From: Caenorhabditis remanei
Taxonomy: Eukaryota; Nematoda; Chromadorea; Rhabditida; Rhabditidae
Length of the DNA: 64,000 nt
Direction: 5' to 3'
Assembly (NCBI RefSeq): GCF_010183535.1
Contig: NC_071332.1
Span: forward strand, 3,844,001 to 3,908,000
Part shown: positions 33,401-44,100 of the stretch, piece after piece
Layout of the letters: each line of letters opens with the position of its first letter
Numbering within the stretch: position 1 is the stretch's first letter
Made by a program: the position numbers and the translations under genes
The notes under the pieces: model-generated
What the model was told of the DNA's origin: nothing
The model's database searches: none
Seen by the model: the letters and a program-made list of their open reading frames with translations, nothing else

Positions 33401-36400
33401 TCCTCCCATTCTACCATGTCTACGGATTCGGTCTGCTCAATCACTGCATCCTCAAAGGAATGACCGGAGTTGTCATGTCTCATTTTGAGCCCAACAACTT
33501 CCTGACCGCAATTCAAAACTACAAAATCCGGGTGCTCTGCCTGGTCCCGCCCATTATGGTCTTCTTGGCGAAACATCCGATTTGTGCCAAGTTTGATCTA
33601 TCATCGGTGCAAATGATTATGGCGGGAGCGGCGCCTGCTGGAAAGGATTTGATTGAGGAGTTGAAGAGAAAGTACGCGAATCTGAGATATATTCAGCAGG
33701 GGTACGGTATGACGGAGTGCTCGATGGCGAGTCATTTGCCTGATTTGAGAAATGATCAACCATTTGGGTCCGTCGGAAAGTTGGCGTCAAATTTGGTGAT
33801 GAGAGTAAGTGGTGTATAGTGGGCGGAGCCTCATTGCATGAGTTTTAGATTGTGGAGCCAGGCACCGACCGTGAGCAACCTGTCAATCAGCGAGGTGAGA
33901 TTTGTGTTCGTGGACCTACAGTAATGCTGGGATACCTCGGAAGACCGGAAGCCACTGCGTCAACTATCATCGATGGATGGCTCCATACTGGAGATATCGG
34001 ATATATCAACGAGGATGGAAACCTTTTTATTGTTGACCGTCTTAAGGAGCTCATCAAGGTCAAGGGATTGCAAGTACCACCTGCGGAACTGGAGGATCTG
34101 CTTCTGAGTCATCCGAAGATTCGGGATTGTGCGGTGATTGGAATCCCGGATGCGAAAGCCGGAGAGCTGCCGAAAGCGTTTGTGGTTAGAGCGGATAATA
34201 CTTTGACGGAGCAGGAAGTGAAGGATTTTGTGAAACGTGAGTTAGCAACATTTGATTTTTGGTTTAAGATTGGTTGAGATCGGTTGAGATCGGTTGAGAT
34301 CGGCTACAGTTGAGATCCCGTCACGGCCTCCCTTATTATTCGATTTTAATCAAAAATATGTAGATCAAATTCCGTTCTCCATTTTTGTAGTTGATAACTT
34401 TTTGATAGCTTCTCACCCCTTCGAGATATGCTCTTTTGAACTTAACTAGTTGTTACTACACTCTTCAAAATAGGGGTACTTTGACATCCCGCCACGGACT
34501 TTTTCTTACTCGATAATAACAAAAATTATATGGTTGTGTAGATCAAAAATGGGGCTTCATTTTTATAGTTGACAACTTTTTGATAGCTATTCACGCTTTT
34601 GAGATACAGCTGTTTAAAGATCGAACGTCTAACCACGACGCCTGTTGAGAGACGCAGAGAAGTCAGACAAGCTAGCTTCTCTGCGTCTCCCCCTTCTACC
34701 AGCCTATCTTCAAAAGCGCGTATCTCAAAAGCTAGAACAGCTATCAAAAATTTTTTTGCTACAAAAATATTTTACATTAAATTTTCAACATTTTGATGTA
34801 AAAATCAATTGTTTTACTGCATTGAATGTGAAGATACAAGCGTTCAAACTTAGCTATTCTTAAAATCCAGGATAGTTATCAAAAAGGGTAAATATAAAAA
34901 TTTTCTGCTTTACATTTTCTATATTTTGGTATAAAAACCATATTTTCAGCTTTGTGCGAACCTGAGATAAACACGGTTAAAGTTGGTGCCTGATGAGCGC
35001 AAGAGTGTGGACAACTATTTTTGGCGCCGCCCATCTTGAAAACCTGTACAGCTTACAAAATGGCACAAAATACTAAAATGATCTGCTTTAAATTTCCTAC
35101 ATTTTGGTATAAAAATCAAATTTCTAGTACTACAGTACCCTAAGTTACAAGGGTGTGAAGTTACAGATCAGAAAAACTACTATATCTCCAAAACTTAGAA
35201 GGCAATTAAAAACTGTTAATGCAAAAACAATCCACTTAAAATTCTCTACAAATTGGTATAGAAATCACATCTCTAGCTGCAATAGCCACTGAGATACAAC
35301 GCTTCAAACAAGCAGAGAGACGCATAGAAGGCAGACAGTCTGGCTTCTCTGCGTCTCTCTCCTCCTCCTACAACTTTAAAGACGCATAACTCAAAAGTGG
35401 GCGGTGCTATCAAAAAGTTGTCAACTACAAAAATGTAGCGCTAGTCTTGATCTACACGCTCATATAAAAATTTGTTATATATTAGGTTGTCCCATAAGTT
35501 TTCGAACATTATTGAAATCAAATTTATTCAAAGCCAGAATATTACAAAAATCAAACATAGTGACCACCTTTATCCACGACTGTTTGCCATTTAGTAGGTA
35601 GAGATTCAATACCTTTTCGCCAAAACTCAGGCTGCTTCGAGTCAAAATACTTTTGCACCCATTTCTGGACCTATGACTTTGTTTTGAAGTCCTGCCCTTC
35701 AAGGGATCGATGCATGTCGCAGAACAGATGGTAATCCGAAGGAGCGAGATCAGGGCTGTACGGAGGGTAAGCAAGGACTGTCGAGTGGAATGTATCCAGG
35801 AGAGACTTGGTCGTCTTTGCGGTGTGTGGTCTTGGGTCGTCATGGAGGTTGTGGACTCTGTGACCGTGTAGAGGGGAGGTTTTCAGTTTGGACTTCACCT
35901 TTTGTAATTGAGAAGAATAGTAGTCGGCGGTGATAGTTTTCCCCTCCGGAAGCAGTTCCCAATAAAGCACTCCATGAACAGACCACCAGACGGAGAGCAA
36001 TATTTTCTTAGGGTGTATCACCTGTTTGACGACATCCTCTGGCTGTTTATCAGCATCAACCCACTGGGCTCTCCTGTGGTGGTTTTCGTATAAGACCCAC
36101 TTCTCGTCCGACGTAACCAAATGATCCAGCCAGTTGAAATTAGGATGGAGGGTTAGAAGTTGCAGTGACATGTCCACTCGGTGCTCAAGGTCAAAGTTAG
36201 GCAATTTGTGTGGTATCCATCTTCCCATTTTTCTAGCTTGCCAAGAGCTCCCAGTCCTCTTTCTACCGCAGAGTGAGTAGAGCCCATTACTGTTGCCAGT
36301 TCACGAATGGATTGAAGTGGGTCACTTTCCACTACCTCCCGTAACTTGTCAATGTCGAACTCCACTGGTCTTCCAGAACGTGCTTCTTCGGCCAAAGAAA

Positions 36401-36970
36401 AATCATAATTTATGAAACGATGGACCCAGCGGCTAATTGTTTGCCGTTGAGGGGCATTATCCTTTTAAACTTCAACCATACGTTCTTCAATCTCGTGATT
36501 TTGGAGTTAGATAGAAATAAAAATAAAATGACATGACGAATATGAAGTCGGTCGGGGACAAAGATTGGTGCCGCGTTCATTGAGAGGAGGCAGCCAAAAG
36601 AAATGAATGTTATTGTTAATACACCCGACGTCTTATATAATGGAAAACATGTACTATTTGGTTTGATTCTTGCTCTCTGTCCTATAGAAGAACAGCAAAA
36701 CTATGTTCGAAAACTTTTGGGACAACCTAATATAACAACTGCTAGTCAAGATATACTATGTCAAAGTTGTCAAATCTGACTTCTCTACGTCTCTCCCCTC
36801 CCTCTCAATAGAGCGCGTTTTCAACAGTAATCTACTTATTTTTTTCAGCCAAAGTATCCCCATACAAACAATTGGAAGGAGGTGTCGAGTTCATCGAGGA
36901 AATCCCCAAGTCGGCGGCCGGAAAAATTTTGAGACGATTCCTAAGAGATCGATCGAATGCTAAGCTTTAG
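30466..36970 (+). CDS. Acyl-CoA synthetase (4-coumarate-CoA-ligase-like), C-terminal AKL, 544 aa
   Basis: Exons: 30466-30675, 32024-32135, 32180-32507, 33330-33804, 33849-34236, 36849-36970; all junctions keep frame. ANL-superfamily motifs appear in order: [13 protein letters not shown] (A3, about residues 190-202), [16 protein letters not shown] (A5), [15 protein letters not shown] and [12 protein letters not shown] (A7-A8), and [11 protein letters not shown] (A10), whose Lys is the adenylation residue. These enzymes activate a carboxylic acid with ATP and join it to CoA. The protein ends SNAKL; AKL fits a peroxisomal PTS1 signal, so peroxisomal fatty-acid activation is inferred. The ATG is 20 bases after TTTTCCAG, a likely spliced-leader site. 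Intron 5 (2.6 kb) contains family A repeats and a mariner. It is one of the many worm acs paralogues; I cannot say which. Confidence 0.92.
30735..31980. repeat. Family A-related repeats in acyl-CoA synthetase intron 1
   Basis: Worn units of 200-240 bp, each with GAGATACGGGC, ATATCTCCAAAACTAG and TTTCCTACATTTTGGTATA phrases, run from 30735 to 31800. A younger copy follows at 31800-31980 with core GGCGCAGAGAAGG and CTTCTCTGCGTCTC. The old units lack the CTACATTTTTGTAG hairpin and form a distinct subfamily; another series is at 34780-35280. Confidence 0.7.
32785..33235. repeat. Family A repeats in acyl-CoA synthetase intron 3
   Basis: A half copy (32785-32960) is followed by a complete copy (about 32975-33235) with core GAGACGCAGAGATGCAG and CTTCTCTGCGTCTC. 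Intronic, about 95 bp before exon 4. Confidence 0.85.
34265..35465. repeat. Family A and related repeats in acyl-CoA synthetase intron 5
   Basis: It starts with a short tandem GGTTGAGATC (three copies from about 34272), then GATCCCGTCACGG. A full family A copy lies at about 34535-34760, old subfamily units at 34780-35280 and a core plus right arm at 35310-35465. The GGTTGAGATC/GATCCCGTCACGG leader recurs at 50795-50840, 55315-55360 and, inverted, 57490-57535. Confidence 0.75.
35482..36730 (-). mobile_element. Mariner transposon, 1249 bp, inactive
   Basis: Terminal inverted repeats of about 28 bp begin TTAGGTTGTCCCATAAGTTT (left) and TTAGGTTGTCCCAAAAGTTT (right, on the other strand), with the expected TA duplication outside each (35480-35481, 36731-36732). 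Length and the minus-strand transposase remnants fit a mariner. It is inserted in the right flank of a family A repeat within intron 5 of the acyl-CoA synthetase gene, antisense to it. Confidence 0.93.
35560..36500 (-). pseudogene. Broken mariner transposase
   Basis: On the minus strand, 36395-36153 encodes the helix-turn-helix part ([40 protein letters not shown]) and 36228-35671 the catalytic part in another frame, so a frameshift lies near 36150-36230. The first catalytic Asp is in [12 protein letters not shown] and the third in [13 protein letters not shown], the DD34D spacing style. The second block reads HDDPRPHTA where active elements have HDNARPHTA. Another frame break near 35671 removes the C terminus. 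The copy cannot make transposase. Confidence 0.88.
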
Positions 36971-37038
36971 ATATGTCTATATATTGTGTATTTTTGGTTT
37001 ATATACAAATAATTCATTCAATTTTTTTTAATCTTTTC

Positions 37039-37044
37039 AATAAA
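37039..37044 (+). terminator. Polyadenylation signal of the acyl-CoA synthetase gene
   Basis: AATAAA 69 bp after the TAG. Cleavage 10-20 bp downstream would fall inside the coding end of the convergent ShKT gene (stop at 37049), so the two transcripts overlap. Confidence 0.7.
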
Positions 37045-37048
37045 TTTA

Positions 37049-37357
37049 TCAAACAGGAGTTTCACAAACATTACAAGTGACTGGACACGCGTACTCAATT
37101 CTCAATTTATCATCGGTCTCACATAATCCGGTCAACTTGTATTCCCCACAATTCGACAGACGATCCACACAACTTCCCGCCTTTTTTCCACAGAATTCAC
37201 AGGTTTGAGCACAATTATACTTCATGATGGGCTGTTGGGAGGCGGAGCTTGTGCAGAGGTCGAGGGTCTTGAAGAGCTCACAGTAGGGGTGTAGATCACG
37301 ACATTGGGAGGTCGTGAAGGGGATCAGGAGAGGGAGAATGAGAAGAAGACGATGCAT
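37049..37357 (-). CDS. Secreted protein with two ShKT domains, 102 aa
   Basis: A single exon. The ATG at 37357 is chosen over upstream in-frame codons because it starts a clean signal peptide (MHRLLLILPLLIPFTTSQ). Two six-cysteine ShKT domains follow: about residues 19-56 (CRDLHPYCELF, YNCAQTCEFC) and 62-98 (CVDRLSNCGEY, YACPVTCNVC), each ending in the TCxxC signature. Little else is present. ShKT domains are very common in nematode secreted proteins, where most functions are unknown. Its 3' end meets that of the acyl-CoA synthetase tail to tail. Confidence 0.88.
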   Translation of the reverse strand: MHRLLLILPLLIPFTTSQCRDLHPYCELFKTLDLCTSSASQQPIMKYNCAQTCEFCGKKAGSCVDRLSNCGEYKLTGLCETDDKLRIEYACPVTCNVCETPV

Positions 37358-37484
37358 GTTTAGGAACGGTATGAGAAGTTTAGGTCTTCTTCCTGGTTTC
37401 CTATGAATGTATTTAATGACCCAAAAACAAATATTTGGTTGGTGGTGTTCAGAGCGCATAATAACTTTTTATGGTGTCATACAA

Positions 37485-37735
37485 TAATGGTTGTGTAGAC
37501 CAAATCAAGGGCTACATTTTTGCAGTTGACAACTTTTTGATAGCTCCGCCCACTTTTGAGATACGCGCTGTGAAGGGGAGGGAGAGACGCAGAGAAACGA
37601 GACACTCGCGCTTCTCTGTGTCTCTCCCTCTCCAGGTGTCTATCTTCAAAGACGCGTATCTCAAAAGCCTGCAGAGTTATCCAAAAGTTGTCAACTACAA
37701 AAATGGAGAGCTTGGTTTGATCTACAAAAACAGCT
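37485..37735. repeat. Family A repeat between the ShKT and eIF2B delta genes
   Basis: A complete 250-bp copy with core GAGACGCAGAGAAACGAG and CTTCTCTGTGTCTC. It is the last family A copy before a 13-kb stretch without one. 37740-38190 shows no gene and would hold the eIF2B delta promoter. Confidence 0.85.
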
Positions 37736-38192
37736 AAAACTTAAGGAACTGGAACTATCATGAGCCTTAGGATAGCCTCTCGAAGCTCGGTGTTTCAGGA
37801 GTGTCTCAGTCATTATTTTTGAGATTCTTCAAAAAAAAAATGTTTTGAACATCTGAAAGAGGGGAGTTGTATGAATTTGAATAGGGGGAGTATTACGGTT
37901 TATCCGATTAGTTTTGCAACGAGTCCTTTATGTAATATTGTGAAATGAAGAATTTTTGATTTTTTTCAAACATTTTATTGCGAAATAATTTTTGTTTCTT
38001 GCGAAAAACCCCCGTTTAATTTATAGATTTCATTCGTAGACCTGCCTGCACAAGTTTCACGTCAACAGATTTACTGACGCGTTTCCGGATCTGCTGACGC
38101 ATAACTCGTTTTTGCAATATTTTATTGATAGAGTGGGAAATCCGCATTTTCTGTATTTCTAAAAGTCGATTTATTGTATTTCTGTGTTTCAA

Positions 38193-41100
38193 ATGTCTGA
38201 AAAATCTAAGGAGAAAAAACATCCGGCTGATAAAATTAAGGTTTGGATTTAAATCGTTGGATTTTTAGTTTAAAATTTGCAAAATATAGTAAAAATTGCA
38301 CTTTTTTATTGAAAATCAGAGAAAAGGGTTTGAAAAAATCTATAACACAATGCTAATGATTGATTTGCACCATTTTCTTGTTAAAAACTACATTTTTGAG
38401 ACCAAAAATGTTTTTTTTTTCTAATTTTTTCTGTTCCGCACCATTTTCCTTCTTTCTAATTCAAATTTTCCACTCAAAAATTCCAGGAAACGTTCGATAA
38501 ACTGAACAACGAGATCAAAACGCTCGGAATGATTCTTGGTGTCAAAAATAATGAGAATCCGGCACCGCCGGCGGCTTCTGGATCCCCGAAAGCGTCAGAT
38601 GAGGCGCCGAAAAGTGAATATCATGTAAATTTCTTTAGAATTATTGATTAATGACAGAAAATTTGAAATTATAGAAAGAAGTGACTGCCGAGGACAAAAA
38701 AGCGCGAAAAGCGGCGAAAGCTGCGGAGAAAAAGGCTAGAGGTATGGGAAAATAGCGAATTTTTAGCTAAAAATTCAGTTTTTTCTTGAAAAACTACTAT
38801 TTTCAGTGGAAAAATCTGATTTTTTCACGAAAAACTACCATTTTCAGCCGAAAAATCACAAGCGAATAAAGCGGCGGCAGCATCTGGCGCTCCTGCTCAA
38901 AAGCAAGAAAAACCACAAAAATCCGCTCCAAAACCGTCAGAAAATACTGAAAAAGAGCTGATTGAGGAGAGAGATCGTCTGAAAAAAGAGACGGAGCAAC
39001 TGGATGCACAAATGGAAAAATTGATAATAGTTGAGGATAATAAAGTGAACGGAGATTTGAAATCAGCTATCAAGAAATCGAATGGAGTGGAGAAGAACGT
39101 TGGACACGTTCATAATGTTATTATGCCATCAGCTGTCACTTTTGGTGAGGGATTGAGCTGAAAAAAGCTGAAAATTCGGCAAAAATCGAGATTTAGACCA
39201 TTTTTATGGACAAATTTATAGATTTTCAGCATATAATTGCTCGTTAATGAATTGGAACAAATATTTTTCATAAAAATCGCTCAAAACATTTGAAAATTGT
39301 CTTATTTCCTTGAAAATCTACAAAAATTGAAGTTTACTTTCCAAATTTTAGATTTTAACACTTTCAAACACGCTGATTTGAAAAATTCGAGCGACTTTTA
39401 GCGAAAACTTCGGAATTTCTCGATTTTCAGTTGTTTTAGCTGAAAATGGTTCGGATTTTCGAAGATAGCAAGCTGAAAGTGTCTAGCAACAGATTTTTAA
39501 TGTTTACACTAAAATTTCAAAAATTTCTCCAAAAAATCGCAAAAAACATGAAAATTGACGAATTTTTTCGATATTCCACAAAAATTTTTTTTTTTTTTCT
39601 TCAAAATCTTCAATTTAGACACGTTCAAATACACGAAAATTTATCGCTGACAATGAACCAGATTTTTGAAGTTAGCGACTTGAAAAGTGTAAAAATAACG
39701 TTTTCTGAACAAAAATTCGCTGAAAAGCATAAAAAATCGTCGATTTTTTCTCGAAATTCAGTAAAAGATCGGGGTTTTTCCCAAAAATTTGGATTTAGAC
39801 ACATTCAAACACGTTGATTTCAAAAATCATATATTTTCATCAGAATATTCTAGGAATCGATACTGAGACTATTTCAGAGGTGAGATTTCTCGATTCTCAG
39901 ATTTTCAGCTGTTTTTTGCTGAAAATGGTCCGGATTTTTTGGAATTGGAGAGTAGAAGACAAAGATTCATAAAATTTCTACCAAAATTTCCGTATTTTCC
40001 CATGAGAAATCGCTGAAAAACATGGAAATTCAACAAAAATTTGAGTTTTTCTGTCTTAATCGCCGAGTCAGACACTTTCAAACACGGGAATTTCCAATTT
40101 AGTGTGTAAATCCAAGATTTGGTCAGAAAATCTCCAATTTTTTGTTGAATTTCAAGAAAATATGACAATTTTCATGTTTTTGAGTGATTTTCCATGGGAA
40201 ACCACCGAAATCTTGATAGAAATTCTATGAATCTTTGTCTTCTACTCGCTATCTTCCAAAAATCGGACCATTTTCAGCAAAACCAGCTCGCCTCTGAAAA
40301 TCGAGAGATCTCATCTCTGAAATAGTCTCAATATCGATTTTCAGTTGTTTCAGCTGAAAATAGTCCGGATTTTTGAAGATAGCGAGCTGGAAAGTGTCTA
40401 GCAACTGAAACACCAAAATTTCAAAGTTTTCTCCAAAAAAAATCGCTGAAAAACAAGAAAATTATCGAGTTTCTCGAAATGCAACAAAAAATCGAGCTAT
40501 TTTCCAGAATCTTAGATTTAAAAAATTCGAGTTTTTCTCAGCAGAATATTCTAGGAATCGATATTGAGACCTTTTCAGAGGTGAGATTTCTCGATTTTCA
40601 GATTTTCAGTTGTTTTTGCTGAAAATGGTCCGGATTTTTGGAGTTGGAGAGTAGAAGACAAAGATTCATAGAATTTCTATGAAAATTTCCGTATTTTCCC
40701 ATGAGAAATCACTGAAAAACATGGAAATTCAACAAAAATTCGAGTTTTTCTGTGTAAATCGCGGACTCAGACACTTTCAAACACGGGAATTTCCAATTTA
40801 GTGTGTTTGAAAGTGTCTGAAGTCCAAAATTTAGGAAAATTTCGATTTTTAGTTGTATATCAAAAAAATCGACAATTTTTTATGTTTTTCAGCGATTTTT
40901 TCATGGGAAAACACGAAAATTTTGATGGAAATTCTATGAATCTTTGCAATTTACTCTCCAACTCCAACAATCCGGACCATTTTCAGCAAAAACAGCTCGC
41001 CTCTGAAAATCGAAAAATCTCACCTCTGAAATTGTCTCAATGTCGATTCCCAGATTCCTAGAAGAACCTGCTGAAAATAACTCAGATTTTTGAAATCAAC

Positions 41101-44100
41101 GTGCTTGAAAGTGTCTAAATCCAAGTTTCTGGAAAAAACCGCCGATTTTTTACGGAATTTCGAAAAAAAATCGACAATTTTTTTTATGTTTTTCAGCGAA
41201 TTTTTGTTAAGAAAACGTTATTTTTACACTTTTCAAGTCGCTAACTTCAAAAATCCGGGCCATTTTCAGCGATAAATGCTGAAAATCGAGAATTTTCAAA
41301 AAACTCTAATTTTTCTTTCAGATCTGCCCAAAAATCAAGTAAAAATAGTGGCATCCGCATCGGATTCAGATGAAGGCGTCGCTTCGGAAATCGAATCCAC
41401 AGCCATCTCTCAACTAGACGATGCCACGTGTCTTGCACACATTCATCCCGCATTTTTGACACTTTTGGCGACAGCTGAAATGGAGAAAATTCCAGATGTC
41501 GAGACTGTCTGTATCAAGTTTATTCAAGCGTTTAAGGAGGTGATTATACCGAAATGAGCCGAATTTTCAGACTTCCAAGTGAAATTAGCACCTGAATCTG
41601 AAAAATCTGGAATTTTCAGCATATTTTGGAAAATATCGGCATGTTTAGATAGCTGGAGACGTGAGAATTCTGGACATGAAATTTACAGTTTTTTCGGTTT
41701 GTTTAAAGTGCGATTATAACGTGAAACTGATCCAGATTTGGTCAAAATCTCATATATATGAATTCTGATGTAATTTTCTGAAGTTTGTGAGAAAAATGAG
41801 TGGAAAATCAATTTTCCTAAGCTGTATACAGCTAGAAGCTAAAATTACCGTCTCTATACCGAAATTAACCGAATTTTCAGAGTTTTCCCCGTGAAATTAG
41901 CCCCTGAATCTGTTTCAGATTTGTTTAGAATCTCAATCAATCAACATTTATAAGTTTTCAGTGTGACTACATTATTTCTAATGCAAATTTCTGAAAATTG
42001 TGAGAAAAATGAGTGGAAAATCAATTATCATAAAACTGTATGTAGAAAGCTGAAATTACGGAGATTCTGAATTTGTGATGTTTTGAATCAAACTCCGTAA
42101 TTTCAGTTTTCTAGTCATATACAGTTTTTGGGAAAATCGGTTTTCCCCACTCATTTTTCCTACAAGTTTTAGAAAATTGCAGAGAAGAAGTAATCACACT
42201 GAAAACTTATAAAAGTTGATTGACTCATATTGAGATTCAAATCACATCTGAAACAGATTCAGGTGCTAATTTCACATGCAGAAAATGAAAAATCTGAAAA
42301 TTCGCCTGATTTCGGTATAGAGACGGTAATTTCAGCTTCTAACTATATACTGTTACACAGATCCCGATTTTCTAGTAATGTTTGTCGTAAATTTCAGAAA
42401 ATTGCGTTAGAATTCATATAAATGAGATTTAGAACAAATCTGAAACAGTTTCAGGTCATAATCGCACTTTAAACAAACCGAAAAAACTGAAAATTCATGT
42501 CCAGAATCCTCATTTCTCCAGCTTACTAGAACGATCGATATTTTTCGAAAAACGCCGAAAATTCCATATTTTTCTTCGTAAATTACATACTTGTCAAGGC
42601 CCGGGTACTTGGAGCCAAATTTCAAAATTCAAAATTTTTCGAATTTTTTGAATTTTTTTGCAAAATAGTGAAATTTTTGACTTCGGAATAAGAAGAAATT
42701 CTGAAAAATCATTGAAAATGTGAACATTTAAATAAATTCGATAAAAAAGTGAAAAAAATTTCAAAAAATTGGTTCATTTTTTGAAGCCTGGCATTCGGGC
42801 CTTGCCGCGCCGGACCGAAAATTTGCAAGTATGGAAATAAGTAGTCACACATGAAATTCGCAAAAATTGACTGATTTTGAGATTTGAACCAAGTCTGAAA
42901 CAGTTTCAGATCATAATCTTATCTAAAAAAAATGACCGAAAAAACTGAAAATTCATGTCCAGAATCCTCATTTCTCCAGCTACAAAAAAAAATACTGAAA
43001 ATTTCAGTTTTTTCTTCTAAAATTACATACTTGTCAAGGCCCGGGTTCTTGGCGCCAGATTTCAAAATTCAAATTTTTTCGAATTTTTTGAAATTATTCG
43101 AGTATTTTACGCGAAAAAGTCAAATGTTCGACTTCAGAATTAGAATAACTTCAGTAAAAATCATTGAAAATGTGAAAATTTTCAAAAAAAATTTCAAAAA
43201 ATTGGTTCATTTTTTGAAAGTTACAAATATTTCCATTTCCAGTTCCTTCGCGATTGGTCTGCCGAACGCGAGAAAACGCATTCGGACGTCTCGACGTACG
43301 GTCACGACCTCGACCTAGCCATCCGCCCGCAACTCGCCCATTTGACACAAAACGGTCATTGGCCCCTCCCATTTGCTCTCGGAAATACAGTAAGACTGCT
43401 GAAAAGAACCATAAAACGAGTGGAAGAGGAGACGACGGCCGATTGTGAAGAGGCACTTCAACAGTATCTGGAAGACACGTTGGCTATAAATTTCAGTCAT
43501 GCTTATAAAGCGATCAGTCAACTTTTGGTCCGAAAAATTCGACAATTCAAAAAAGTTGTCGTTTTCGATTGGTGTCCCGTGGTGAATTATGTGCTTCTTG
43601 ACGCGAAAACTCAGATTTCTGACATGCAATTGTCTGTAATTGATGCGAATAATGGGGGACGGGGTACCCGACATGTGAAGAGTTTTGTGGAGAGAGGATA
43701 TAATGTGAAGTATGTGACGATGAAGGGAGCGTCGTGGGCTTCGCAGGATGTGAGTTTAAGAACAGGGATTTTTGATTGAAAATTGAGAGCTTTTAGCAGT
43801 TTTAGTCGGGAAATTCGGTTTTTTCACAGGATTTTTGCTAAAAATTGGTTGGGCGGGATTCCAGCAAACTGAATTTGTTTCAAAATCTGTGAGAAATATA
43901 TGCGTTCCTGATACTGAAAAGCCCTGAAAAATTAGAAATTTCAGCCGGAAAAATGTCCAAAAGTGGTTGGTGGCCGAACTCTTTGTTTTTGTGTTCCTAG
44001 GCCATGGGAAGCTCGTCTCCCGGTTGTTTGCTATTATCCTTTAAACTTAGCCGGTTTTCAATACTGATAAAAGGACGAGGAAGAACTTTGTGTGGCCTAT

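Noticed and set aside
38803..39009. Minus-strand 68-codon frame
   Set aside because: It is antisense to the eIF2B delta exon at 38848-39144, which carries the characteristic Lys/Ala-rich N-terminal region.
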